DNA from: Scatosoma sp045658805
GTDB taxonomy: Bacteria; Bacillota; Clostridia; Christensenellales; Borkfalkiaceae
Assembly: GCA_045658805.1 (NCBI GenBank)
Contig: JAZOVQ010000085.1
Location: forward strand, 1-11,833
Length of the DNA stretch: 11,833 nucleotides
Reading direction: 5' to 3'
Below the pieces are notes generated by a model. That model worked only from the letters and a program-made list of their open reading frames with translations, made no database searches and was not told the origin of the DNA. This document shows, piece after piece, positions 1 to 6,603 of the stretch; position 1 is the stretch's first letter; the number at the start of each line of letters is the position of its first letter. The position numbers and the translations under genes were made by a program.

Positions 1-3000
1 CTACGGAACCTACGGTAGTTTGCCAAGGTATTGCAAACGACGAAAATAACAACGTGCCTGAAGCTGCAGGCAACGGCAATGCTGTGCCTATGTATAGAAC
101 GTTGCTTAAATACGATATTGCACTCGGCAATGCGGCAAACACGACGAACGTAGTTGCTACGACGGGTGAAGGGATTTTGCTTAACGGCGTGAAGCTTTCC
201 GCAATCCCCAACGCTTCGATCGACTATGCACACGGCAGTACATATATTCAAATTAAAATTCCTCAAGCATACCAAGACGCGCTCCAAGGCGATATCTTCT
301 TGGAAGTTGTAGCATGTACGGCGTTTGAAAACCAACGTCTCGACAGCGCGAAATTTATCTTGAAAAACGGCAAATGGGCTGTTTATATCGAACCTACTGC
401 GGTTACCTTTACGGGTATTCAATGGAACGATATGGACTATGACTTCTTTGGCGGCAAAGCGGGCGTATTGCTTGCCTTCAGCGCAAACTTGTCGGTAGAT
501 CAAGCTGAAATCAACGGCAGCTTGCAAGGTGTGAACTGGGCGGCAAGCATTGGTGAACATATTTACTTGGACGGTTTCAAATTGTCCACGTTGCCTGGCG
601 CATTTGTAGTTTACCATTCGCAAAACTTTATGTTCGTATATGCGGACAATATGTCTCTCTATAGAACGCTTACCATTGAAGAAGGAACGGTATTCCTTAA
701 TTCCATTCTTCCTGATTTGACTTTGTACTACGTTGTTAACAAATGGCAAACGACGCCTCGTACGAGCTATTCGGAGGTGGAATTTAATAGTATTTCCTGG
801 AACAACATTGGTTACGGCGCATTTGAAGGCAAGGCTGGTATATTGCTTACCTTCTCGGGTAACCTTTCGGAAGTAAATAAAGAATACAATGCTACTGCGC
901 AAACGTTCAACCTTGTAAAAATGGCTATCGGCGAAAAGATTAAGATTAACGGCACGCCGATGTGCGATATTGCAGGTGCGGAAATCAATTACCATTCGCT
1001 GGGACATTTGTGGCTTTATGCACCGAATATGACCTTCGCAGATGGTCAGCTTCCGATGGTTGAAATTGAAGCAAATGCACAATTCCTTGACGTTTATCTT
1101 CCCGAATTGACGCTTTATTTCTACGATAGCGCTTGGACGGACGTTGCTCCCGAAATTCTTACGATTAATTATTCGGAAGGCGATATTACCTTTAAAAAGT
1201 ATATTGAAAGTGCTATCACGGTTGATTCGGATTACCTCACGAACATTTTGGCTGAACAATATGCAAACGTAATCGTTTTGGGTTGGACGCTTGGAGAAAC
1301 CGCTTGCTTCTATGGCGATTCCGCGGTTGTAAGCGCAACGACGACGGTTACCATTACGGAAGTGCTTGATTTCTATACGTTGTACGGCGCGTCGATTAGA
1401 ATTGCGGACGACGGCGTAACGGGGCTTCGTTATGGTAGCAGAATCGGGCTTGAAACGTATAATGAACTTTTTGCGAATTATTGCAACGTAGAACTTGGTA
1501 CGTATATCGCGCCTAAAGCTATGCTCGACGCATATTTGCTTGGTAATGAAGGCAAGACCTTTAAAGATTATTTCGCACAAGAAAAGGGCGAAGGCGCTGC
1601 TCAGAAATACGTGCAAGTAGTTAATAGCGGTATCTACAATAAGGATACCTATGAAACCGACGGATACGTTGCATTCTACGGCTCGCTTGCAAACATTCAC
1701 GAAGCTAATTACTTCACGAAGTTCGTGGGCGTAGGCTACGTGAAGTTTGTAAAAGAAGGCACCACGTACGTAATTTTCGGCGCAACCAACCTCGCGGATA
1801 CGACGAGAACGGTTTACGATATCGCAGTAGCCGCTTATAACGATACGGCGGAAGATTATTCCACGGATGCGCTTGATAGAATTAGAATGTATATTGATGC
1901 TGTTGTTGATTTGAATTATAAGAGCGGTAACCTCAATGTAAACGAAGTGGTTACGGAACGTGTATATACGTCGCCTTTCCAAACTTCTTACGATAACGGT
2001 TATTACTATATTGCAAAATTTGGTTCGGTAAACGTACCCGAAATTATACTTATCAATGGCAAAAAGGTATCCGCTGATAATTTCACCGTAACCGTTAATG
2101 ACGGTTCGTTGGTGATGAGCATTTCTGAGGCTGATTTGGCTACGCTCTTTACCGACGGTGTCGTTTACGGCGTAGGGGAACCTAATTCTGCACTTTGGAA
2201 CAACGGAAACACGATTGCTACCGCGGAAATGTTGTCGGGAATCGCAGGCGAAATGAACGCTGAGGCGTTCCGTGTATGGCTTTCGGACAACGTGAGCGTT
2301 GGCTCGGCAAACGAAGTTGCGTTGGATCCCGAAAAATCGGCGGAATTGTTTGACTTTATCAATGCTTTGGCAAACAATGGCATTAAGGAAGTGTATATTA
2401 TCGGTCAATTGTTGCCTAGCAAGACGTATGCAAATTATTACGTAGACGGAATCGGTTGGGTAACTCCGAGCGAATTTTATGCGCAACATTCCAGCAGACA
2501 AGCGTATATGGATTATCACTGCGTACCCGATCCTGAAAAGGAAAGCGCTGCATACGCAGAATGGTTGAAAGTTCAATACGATTATTATATGTTGCTTACG
2601 GCGCAAATTGCGGATTGGCAGGCTGCAAACATTGCTTGGCAAGACGTTAGATTCTATTTTGAAGGTGTCAACGAACCTGAAGGGCAGTTGGTAATTCATA
2701 AACGCGGCAGCTATGATTTTAGCACGGCAACGAATAATTACGGCTATTACTCCAGCAACGAACTTGCGAGAATTTTAACGGACGTTGCTTACTACATGAC
2801 GCTTGCGGTGAATACGAACATGAGCCAAAACGGTTACGTAACGTCGCCTGCATTGATGTATTTGACGGTTGACAGCGGTAACGTACCTGCATCGGGCGTT
2901 TCGACGGACGGCTTCATCACGTCGTTGGCAACGGTGATTATGGACGGTGTTGCTCCCACTGCAATTGCTGGCTACACCCCTGCAAATTCGACCGATCCTG

Positions 3001-3578
3001 AAGATTATTTCACGGTTTTGAACTGGCATCCTTACTTGGCTTGGACGAAGACGGAGCATGGTGCGCTTTACTATGCGGAAATTAAATCGGGTTGGTTTGG
3101 TTCGCAGAGAGCCGAAGTGAATAGAGATTACGCAACGGATTGGGTAAATTGGAATAACAGCTTGTATCATCGTTTCGTGGATAATTTCGCAGGCTATGCG
3201 CCTAAGGTAGTATTCACCGAAATCGGTATGATTGACTACGGTACGCACGTATCGGAGTATGGCTATTATAAAACCATCGGCGTAACCGAAGATCTCGCTG
3301 CGACGGTATTTGGAAATCTTATGGCGGCAGTAGACAATCTTGCATTCGCGGATAACTGTACGATTATTGCATTTAGACTTTGCGACCTTGAAGGGCTGTA
3401 TAAGTCTGAACAAGACACGCAAGGGTATTTGGATATTTATGTACACGGCGAAGGCAACTTGGGTCTTATCGAAGAAGACGGTACGATTAAAGCGATAATG
3501 AAGGAATATTACTACGTTATCAATGGTACCAGAGATACCACTGCGTTGCAGGCGGAAGTTAACAAATACTACGATTAA
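1..3578 (+). CDS. Giant multidomain cell-surface/secreted glycosidase-like protein (GH-A clan fold), 5' end outside the window
   Basis: The frame is open to the left edge (first full codon at base 3), so the GTG at 54 is internal; 1191 residues are visible and are numbered here from base 3. No signal peptide is visible because the N-terminus is missing, but the domain style is extracellular. Beta-rich repeats of about 126 residues start near residues 133 and 259, with a more diverged copy before 133; shared landmarks are GKAG(V/I)LL.FS.NLS, a G-[FT]-x-[LM] turn and LP(D/E)LTLY. Residues about 462-639 form a domain starting GASIRIADDGVTGLRYGS, a kind I associate with large Clostridia surface proteins of unknown role. 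Residues about 750-1165 resemble a (beta/alpha)8 glycosidase: FEGVNEPEG puts a putative acid/base Glu at 891 after Asn, NWHPY carries His1009, and VVFTEIG puts a putative nucleophile Glu at 1073. That order (NE on strand 4, E on strand 7) is the clan GH-A signature. The family and substrate are unknown. The C-terminus has no LPxTG or SLH anchor. Confidence 0.8.
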   Translation, partial: TEPTVVCQGIANDENNNVPEAAGNGNAVPMYRTLLKYDIALGNAANTTNVVATTGEGILLNGVKLSAIPNASIDYAHGSTYIQIKIPQAYQDALQGDIFLEVVACTAFENQRLDSAKFILKNGKWAVYIEPTAVTFTGIQWNDMDYDFFGGKAGVLLAFSANLSVDQAEINGSLQGVNWAASIGEHIYLDGFKLSTLPGAFVVYHSQNFMFVYADNMSLYRTLTIEEGTVFLNSILPDLTLYYVVNKWQTTPRTSYSEVEFNSISWNNIGYGAFEGKAGILLTFSGNLSEVNKEYNATAQTFNLVKMAIGEKIKINGTPMCDIAGAEINYHSLGHLWLYAPNMTFADGQLPMVEIEANAQFLDVYLPELTLYFYDSAWTDVAPEILTINYSEGDITFKKYIESAITVDSDYLTNILAEQYANVIVLGWTLGETACFYGDSAVVSATTTVTITEVLDFYTLYGASIRIADDGVTGLRYGSRIGLETYNELFANYCNVELGTYIAPKAMLDAYLLGNEGKTFKDYFAQEKGEGAAQKYVQVVNSGIYNKDTYETDGYVAFYGSLANIHEANYFTKFVGVGYVKFVKEGTTYVIFGATNLADTTRTVYDIAVAAYNDTAEDYSTDALDRIRMYIDAVVDLNYKSGNLNVNEVVTERVYTSPFQTSYDNGYYYIAKFGSVNVPEIILINGKKVSADNFTVTVNDGSLVMSISEADLATLFTDGVVYGVGEPNSALWNNGNTIATAEMLSGIAGEMNAEAFRVWLSDNVSVGSANEVALDPEKSAELFDFINALANNGIKEVYIIGQLLPSKTYANYYVDGIGWVTPSEFYAQHSSRQAYMDYHCVPDPEKESAAYAEWLKVQYDYYMLLTAQIADWQAANIAWQDVRFYFEGVNEPEGQLVIHKRGSYDFSTATNNYGYYSSNELARILTDVAYYMTLAVNTNMSQNGYVTSPALMYLTVDSGNVPASGVSTDGFITSLATVIMDGVAPTAIAGYTPANSTDPEDYFTVLNWHPYLAWTKTEHGALYYAEIKSGWFGSQRAEVNRDYATDWVNWNNSLYHRFVDNFAGYAPKVVFTEIGMIDYGTHVSEYGYYKTIGVTEDLAATVFGNLMAAVDNLAFADNCTIIAFRLCDLEGLYKSEQDTQGYLDIYVHGEGNLGLIEEDGTIKAIMKEYYYVINGTRDTTALQAEVNKYYD

Positions 3579-3584
3579 AAACCT

Positions 3585-3622
3585 TTTACCTGCGTTGGCT
3601 TTTGTATAAGGGCGCAGGTAAA
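3585..3622. other. Perfect 10-bp inverted repeat downstream of the glycosidase-like gene
   Basis: tttacctgcg (3585-3594) is exactly complementary to cgcaggtaaa (3613-3622) across an 18-base loop. No T-run follows on the plus strand, but on the minus strand the stem is followed by AGGTTTTTAATC. It could therefore be a back-up leftward terminator for readthrough from the MocR gene, or an mRNA 3' stabilising hairpin for the plus-strand gene. Its role is unproven. Confidence 0.45.
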
Positions 3623-3672
3623 CGCACAACAATTGTAGGTAGGCTATACCTATCATGGTTAACGAAACAGGA

Positions 3673-3719
3673 AACAGGTATTTATGCGCGAAAATAAACG
3701 CATAAATGCCTGTTTTTTT
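3673..3719 (+). terminator. Intrinsic terminator of the glycosidase-like gene
   Basis: A 16-bp stem pairs aacaggtatttatgcg (3673-3688) with cgcataaatgcctgtt (3699-3714), with one G-U pair and a 10-base loop, and it leads directly into a run of seven T. It lies 95 bases after the stop codon at 3578 and is the obvious end of that transcript. Confidence 0.85.
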
Positions 3720-3921
3720 GTCGGTGGGATAATTGTTGAGCGTGAAGTCGCACGGCGGCGCTTTGCGGTTTATAACGCGTTTTAAAGCGTTTGGAGTATA
3801 GTTGCTTCGTGACGGTTATTGAGGGTTTGTTGGCGTGGTTTAGCCGAATAAACAGTAACATATATGCGCTTTTAGAAAAAAGAAAAATATTATATTAAAA
3901 AATAAAGTAAAAAGCAAGGTT
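3720..3921. other. Gene-free spacer, AT-rich at its right end
   Basis: The stop codon at 3578 and the MocR stop at 3983 are about 400 bases apart. Apart from the hairpins listed separately, I see no ORF with a ribosome binding site, no tRNA and no repeat. The left half is of ordinary composition; bases 3875-3930 are nearly all A and T. Confidence 0.5.
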
Positions 3922-3961
3922 TTTAAAAAAAACGGCAAGGAGAAAAAGCTCCTTGCCGTTT
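3922..3961 (-). terminator. Intrinsic terminator of the MocR-type regulator gene
   Basis: A perfect 13-bp stem pairs aaacggcaaggag (3930-3942) with ctccttgccgttt (3949-3961) around a 6-base loop. Read on the minus strand, it is followed by an unbroken T-run (complement of the A-run 3925-3932). It lies 21 bases past the regulator's stop codon, so the short C-terminus of that protein is the true end of the gene in this genome. Confidence 0.9.
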
Positions 3962-3982
3962 GTCTATTCATTCATTTAGCTG

Positions 3983-5074
3983 TTACTTATTATTCAACAG
4001 TTCTTTGCGTTTATCACGTCTAACCTTGTTGATATGGCGTTCAAAATCCCCATTTTGAATAAGTCTTGCAATTACGTGCTGTTCAAAAGTCGGGACGGTG
4101 CAGGAATAAAACCCAAGCCGTTTATCAAAATCGTTTACAAGCTTGGACGGTAAAACCATGTACCCGATACGTAAGGACGGCGATATGGTTTTAGAGAAGG
4201 TATTTAAGTAAATAACGTTCTCCTTATTAGACAACGCAAACAACGTGTCCTCAGGCTTTGTGGAAACCGAAAATTCCGATTCAAAGTCGTCCTCAATGAT
4301 ATATCTATCCTCAACGTTTGACCAATGAATATACTCGTGTCTTTTGCTGGCGGAAGCCGTAACCCCCGTGGGGAAGCTTCGATAAGGCGTAGTGTGAAGT
4401 ACGCTCGCCGTTGTATGGAAAAGCGCGGTGCTGTCAATACCGTCGTTGGACAATGGAAGCGCCTTGTATGCAACTTCGTAGGCAAGATACACTTGCTCAA
4501 TCTTTTTGTAAGAGGGATATTCAATTCCATAAGTCCTGTTTCGGCCCAGCAGTTCGATAATCAACCCATACAAATACTCTGCGCCCGAACCAATTACGAT
4601 TTGTTCCACGTCTACGTGAATGCCTCGGTTTTTGGCGAGATAGTGCTTGATAGCAAGACGAAGTTCAAAACAGCCTTTGTTTTGGGATTTTTCCAGTATG
4701 CCTTCGCCGAGATCGCTAATAACGTTTCGCATAGTTTTCGCTAAAACCGAGAAAGGGAAGCTGGGGTTTGCGTGAGGCGCGTATGTAATCGCGCTGTGGC
4801 GGATTTCCGCTTCCGACGGCAACGCGAAGCCGTCCGAGTTACGGAAAATTACAAAAAATCCGCTTCGTTCCCGCGATTCCACGTATCCCTCGTCGCAAAG
4901 CAAACCATAGGCGTGCTCAATGGTAACGGTGCTTGTTTCCGTTTCATCTGCAAGCAAGCGCTTGGACGGAAGCTTGGTGTTGTATGGATAGTTCCCATTG
5001 ATAATATCATTCTTAATTTGTTTGTAAATTTGCAAATAAACAGGCCTGCTGTTTTTGTCAACTTTATATTTCAT
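3983..5074 (-). CDS. MocR/PdxR-type regulator (GntR wHTH fused to an aminotransferase-fold domain), shortened at the C-terminus
   Basis: This 363-residue protein joins a GntR winged helix (about 1-76; SKRLLADETETSTVTIEHAY and the wing ERSGFFV) to a fold-type I aminotransferase-like domain (about 95-363). PLP-site residues are present: EDDFESEF with Asp262, NTFSKTISPSLRIGY with the Schiff-base Lys295 and phosphate-binding Arg302, and SFPTGVT at 233-239. MocR proteins are usually about 450-490 residues; this one stops just after the helix HINKVRRDKRKELL, so most of the small-domain C-terminus is missing, including the position equivalent to the carboxylate-binding arginine of GabR. Its terminator follows at once. 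It is divergent from a pyridoxamine kinase, so a PLP-sensing regulator of B6 salvage (PdxR-like) is the best guess. The start ATG is preceded by GGAG with a long 16-base gap and no better in-frame start, so initiation may be weak. Confidence 0.85.
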   Translation of the reverse strand: MKYKVDKNSRPVYLQIYKQIKNDIINGNYPYNTKLPSKRLLADETETSTVTIEHAYGLLCDEGYVESRERSGFFVIFRNSDGFALPSEAEIRHSAITYAPHANPSFPFSVLAKTMRNVISDLGEGILEKSQNKGCFELRLAIKHYLAKNRGIHVDVEQIVIGSGAEYLYGLIIELLGRNRTYGIEYPSYKKIEQVYLAYEVAYKALPLSNDGIDSTALFHTTASVLHTTPYRSFPTGVTASASKRHEYIHWSNVEDRYIIEDDFESEFSVSTKPEDTLFALSNKENVIYLNTFSKTISPSLRIGYMVLPSKLVNDFDKRLGFYSCTVPTFEQHVIARLIQNGDFERHINKVRRDKRKELLNNK

Positions 5075-5124
5075 CTGGTTATATAATTTTCTCCGTTTCT
5101 GACTATTTTAATATCGCCAGAAAT

Positions 5125-5153
5125 ATTATATAATAAAATTGGAAAAATTGCAA
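5125..5153 (-). promoter_or_regulatory. Promoter of the MocR-type regulator gene
   Basis: On the minus strand, TTGCAA (5153-5148) is followed after 17 bases by TATAAT (5130-5125). Transcription would begin near 5118, giving a leader of about 44 bases. The -10 shares bases 5129-5130 with the kinase's -10 on the other strand, so the two polymerases compete for the same DNA. Confidence 0.7.
5129..5134 (+). promoter_or_regulatory. -10 element of the pyridoxamine kinase promoter, with no good -35
   Basis: TATAAT at 5129-5134 lies 33 bases before the kinase ATG. Seventeen bases upstream (5106-5111) there is only TTTTAA-like sequence. A perfect -10 with a poor -35 fits a promoter needing an activator, as PdxR-type regulators are known to be. 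A copy of ttatataat that includes this -10 (5126-5134) also occurs at 5079-5087 and might be an operator half, though both are very AT-rich. Confidence 0.5.
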
Positions 5154-5166
5154 GGAGAAAACTAAA

Positions 5167-5997
5167 ATGGCTTATAAAAAAATTTTAACAATTCAGGATA
5201 TATCCTGTGTCGGGCAGTGTTCGTTGACGGTTGCGTTGCCAATACTTTCGGCGTGCGGGCTTGAAACGTGTATCCTGCCTTCCGCGGTCCTTTCCACGCA
5301 TACGGGCGGATTCAGCGGTTTTACCTTCCGTGATCTTACTGATGATATGCCTGCAATACAGGCGCATTGGCAAAAGGAAAACATTAAATTTAAGGCTATC
5401 TATACGGGCTATCTTGGAAGCATTAAGCAAATTGGTTACGTGAAGAATATTCTTGAAACTATGGGCGAAGACGATTGTGTTCGCGTTGTCGATCCTGCAA
5501 TGGCGGACAACGGCAAATTGTATTCTATCTTTGATATGGATTACGTTGAGGCAATGAAGCCGCTTTGCGGAACGGCGGATATCCTCGTGCCTAATATTAC
5601 CGAAGCGGCATTCCTCACTGGTTGCGAATACCGTGAAAATTATGACGAAGCATACGTTACCGAGCTTTGTGAAAAACTCTGCGCGCTTGGCGCAAAAACC
5701 GTTGTTATGACGGGGGTTGGCTACCGCGAGGGCAAGACGGGCGTTGCGGTTTATTCCAATGGAAAAATGAGCCATTATGAGCACGATAAAATCGGCAAAG
5801 GCGCACATGGTACAGGGGATATTTATGCGTCCGCATTTGTCGGTGCGCTTATGAATGACAAGTCTATCTTTGACGCTGCCAAGATTGCGGCAGATTACAC
5901 CGTTAAGTGTATTATCAACACGCAAGGGGATGCGGAGCATTGGTATGGCGCGAAGTTTGAAACGGCGCTGCGTGATTTGATGAATATGTTGGCATAA
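5167..5997 (+). CDS. pdxK: Pyridoxamine/pyridoxal kinase (PfkB/ribokinase superfamily, PdxK/PdxY type)
   Basis: This 276-residue cytoplasmic kinase would phosphorylate pyridoxal, pyridoxine or pyridoxamine with ATP to salvage vitamin B6; the length is normal for the family. Family marks in order: N-terminal ILTIQDISCVGQCSL (6-20), the substrate-loop stretch STHTGGFSG (43-51), VDPAMADNGKLY (108-119, the DPVMGD-type motif), VPNITEAAFLTG (141-152) and the anion-hole/catalytic motif KGAHGTGD (211-218) with Asp218 as the base. The ATG has AAGGAG at 5152-5157, 9 bases upstream. It is transcribed alone, divergent from the MocR-type regulator and closed by its own terminator. A hydroxymethylpyrimidine kinase role is less likely, because the short PdxK/PdxY layout and the MocR neighbour both point to B6. 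Confidence 0.9.
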   Translation: MAYKKILTIQDISCVGQCSLTVALPILSACGLETCILPSAVLSTHTGGFSGFTFRDLTDDMPAIQAHWQKENIKFKAIYTGYLGSIKQIGYVKNILETMGEDDCVRVVDPAMADNGKLYSIFDMDYVEAMKPLCGTADILVPNITEAAFLTGCEYRENYDEAYVTELCEKLCALGAKTVVMTGVGYREGKTGVAVYSNGKMSHYEHDKIGKGAHGTGDIYASAFVGALMNDKSIFDAAKIAADYTVKCIINTQGDAEHWYGAKFETALRDLMNMLA

Positions 5998-6020
5998 ACA
6001 ACATAAAAAGGACATAGAAA

Positions 6021-6056
6021 AAGCCTGTAACTGTGGACAGTTGCAGGTTTTTGTTT
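6021..6056 (+). terminator. Intrinsic terminator of the pyridoxamine kinase gene
   Basis: cctgtaactg (6024-6033) pairs with cagttgcagg (6038-6047), with one G-U pair and the tetraloop tgga. TTTTTGTTTT follows. It begins 24 bases after the kinase stop codon. Confidence 0.9.
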
Positions 6057-6070
6057 TAGTTTTTTAATAA

Positions 6071-6140
6071 GGACAGTGGCAATTTTTTACAAAAATTGTC
6101 ATTTAATGCCATTTTCTTTTAAAAAATGTCCAATTTTTGT
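6071..6140. other. Intergenic segment with competing inverted repeats
   Basis: The segment acaaaaattg (6089-6098) can pair in two mutually exclusive ways. Its aaaaattg part (6091-6098) pairs with caattttt just upstream (6080-6087), and the whole 10 bases pair with caatttttgt downstream (6131-6140). ggaca/tgtcc (6071-6075 and 6127-6131) and tggca/tgcca (6077-6081 and 6107-6111) are nested outside. No ORF with a ribosome binding site is present. It may be part of an untranslated RNA, a decayed mobile fragment, or chance in AT-rich sequence. Confidence 0.35.
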
Positions 6141-6201
6141 GGATAAAAAGATAGTCAAAATGTAAACTGGACGCTTAGCAATATACAACTTAGTTAAAAA
6201 C

Positions 6202-6240
6202 AAAATGAGCTTCGCATATCAAAAGCGAGGCTCATTTTTT
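6202..6240 (+). terminator. Strong intrinsic terminator with no obvious gene upstream; possibly bidirectional
   Basis: aaaatgagcttcgc (6202-6215) pairs with gcgaggctcatttt (6225-6238), with one G-U pair and a 9-base loop, and the T-run continues to 6240. The kinase message already ends at 6056, so on the plus strand this would end either readthrough or a separate short RNA. On the minus strand it is followed by TTTTGTTTTT and could back up the XRE gene terminator. Confidence 0.75.
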
Positions 6241-6250
6241 ACGGCACGAT

Positions 6251-6291
6251 AAAAAAAAGAGGGGTGGTTTATGTCATCCAACTCTCTTTTT
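6251..6291 (-). terminator. Intrinsic terminator of the XRE repressor gene
   Basis: On the minus strand AAAAAGAGAGTTGG (6291-6278) pairs imperfectly with CCACCCCTCTTTTT around a 10-base loop and runs into eight T (complement of 6251-6258). It sits a few bases past the repressor stop codon at 6296. Confidence 0.75.
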
Positions 6292-6295
6292 GCTG

Positions 6296-6508
6296 TCAAT
6301 ATTCTTTTAAACACAAAATATAATCCACGGAAACGTCAAATTGCTTGGCAATAGCAATTAAAAATTCGGTAGTGGGTACGCTTTTGCCGTTTTCCCACAA
6401 GGAAATGGTGTCCTGCGAAACGGAAAACAAATCCCCAAACTTTTCCTGGGATAAGCCGCAGTCTAACCTAATTTCTTTTATTCTTTTTCCGATGCCTTCC
6501 ATATTCAT
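6296..6508 (-). CDS. Small XRE/Cro-CI family transcriptional regulator
   Basis: The 70-residue protein is almost entirely one HTH_3 domain: IGKRIKEIRLDCGLSQEKFG (6-25), the recognition region VSQDTISLWENGKSVPTTEFL (30-50) and the closing helix AIAKQFDVSVDYILC (52-66). It has no ligand or peptidase domain, so it probably acts as a stand-alone dimeric repressor. It is divergent from a zinc-ribbon membrane protein gene, and two palindromic operators lie between them. No Shine-Dalgarno precedes either ATG (6508 or 6502). A TAAAAT -10 on the minus strand (6520-6515) would put the transcription start on the A of the first ATG, so the mRNA may be leaderless, as known for lambda cI from PRM. The gene reads like a phage or plasmid-derived switch component, but no other phage gene is present. 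Confidence 0.85.
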   Translation of the reverse strand: MNMEGIGKRIKEIRLDCGLSQEKFGDLFSVSQDTISLWENGKSVPTTEFLIAIAKQFDVSVDYILCLKEY

Positions 6509-6518
6509 ATCTATATTT

Positions 6519-6535
6519 TACGACAAAACCTCGTA
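6519..6535. promoter_or_regulatory. Operator O1 (TACGA-N7-TCGTA) at the XRE gene start
   Basis: The 17-bp palindrome tacga-caaaacc-tcgta lies within a longer 10-bp inverted repeat (6514-6523 with 6531-6540). It covers the presumed -10 and spacer of the minus-strand XRE promoter, which suggests autorepression. It has the same half-sites and spacing as O2, with centres 29 bp apart. Confidence 0.75.
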
Positions 6536-6541
6536 AAATAG

Positions 6542-6570
6542 TTGACATACGAGAAATTCTCGTATATAAT
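6542..6570 (+). promoter_or_regulatory. Perfect consensus promoter of the zinc-ribbon membrane protein gene
   Basis: TTGACA (6542-6547), exactly 17 bases, then TATAAT (6565-6570): both hexamers match the sigma-A/sigma-70 consensus. Transcription would start near 6577. So strong a promoter normally needs repression, and operator O2 fills its spacer. Confidence 0.9.
6547..6565. promoter_or_regulatory. Operator O2, a 19-bp perfect palindrome between -35 and -10
   Basis: atacgagaa-a-ttctcgtat is a perfect odd palindrome whose core (6548-6564) is again TACGA-N7-TCGTA. Its outermost bases overlap the -35 and -10 hexamers, so a bound dimer would block polymerase. The XRE protein encoded next door is the natural ligand (inference from position and symmetry). 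Confidence 0.85.
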
Positions 6571-6603
6571 TTATTTAACAAAAGGTATAGGGAGGGCTTG
6601 GCA

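Noticed and set aside
54..56. GTG at 54 as the start of the giant gene
   Set aside because: The frame is open back to base 3 with protein-like sequence and there is no ribosome binding site, so the gene simply begins outside the window.
2775..3656. 293-codon minus-strand frame opposite the glycosidase domain
   Set aside because: Its product is rich in Arg, Ile and Cys with no domain pattern, and it lies antisense to a convincing GH-A-like domain with no start signals. It is a shadow frame.
5185..6015. 276-codon minus-strand frame opposite the pyridoxamine kinase
   Set aside because: The plus-strand protein has all the kinase motifs; the antisense product is low-quality sequence caused by codon bias.
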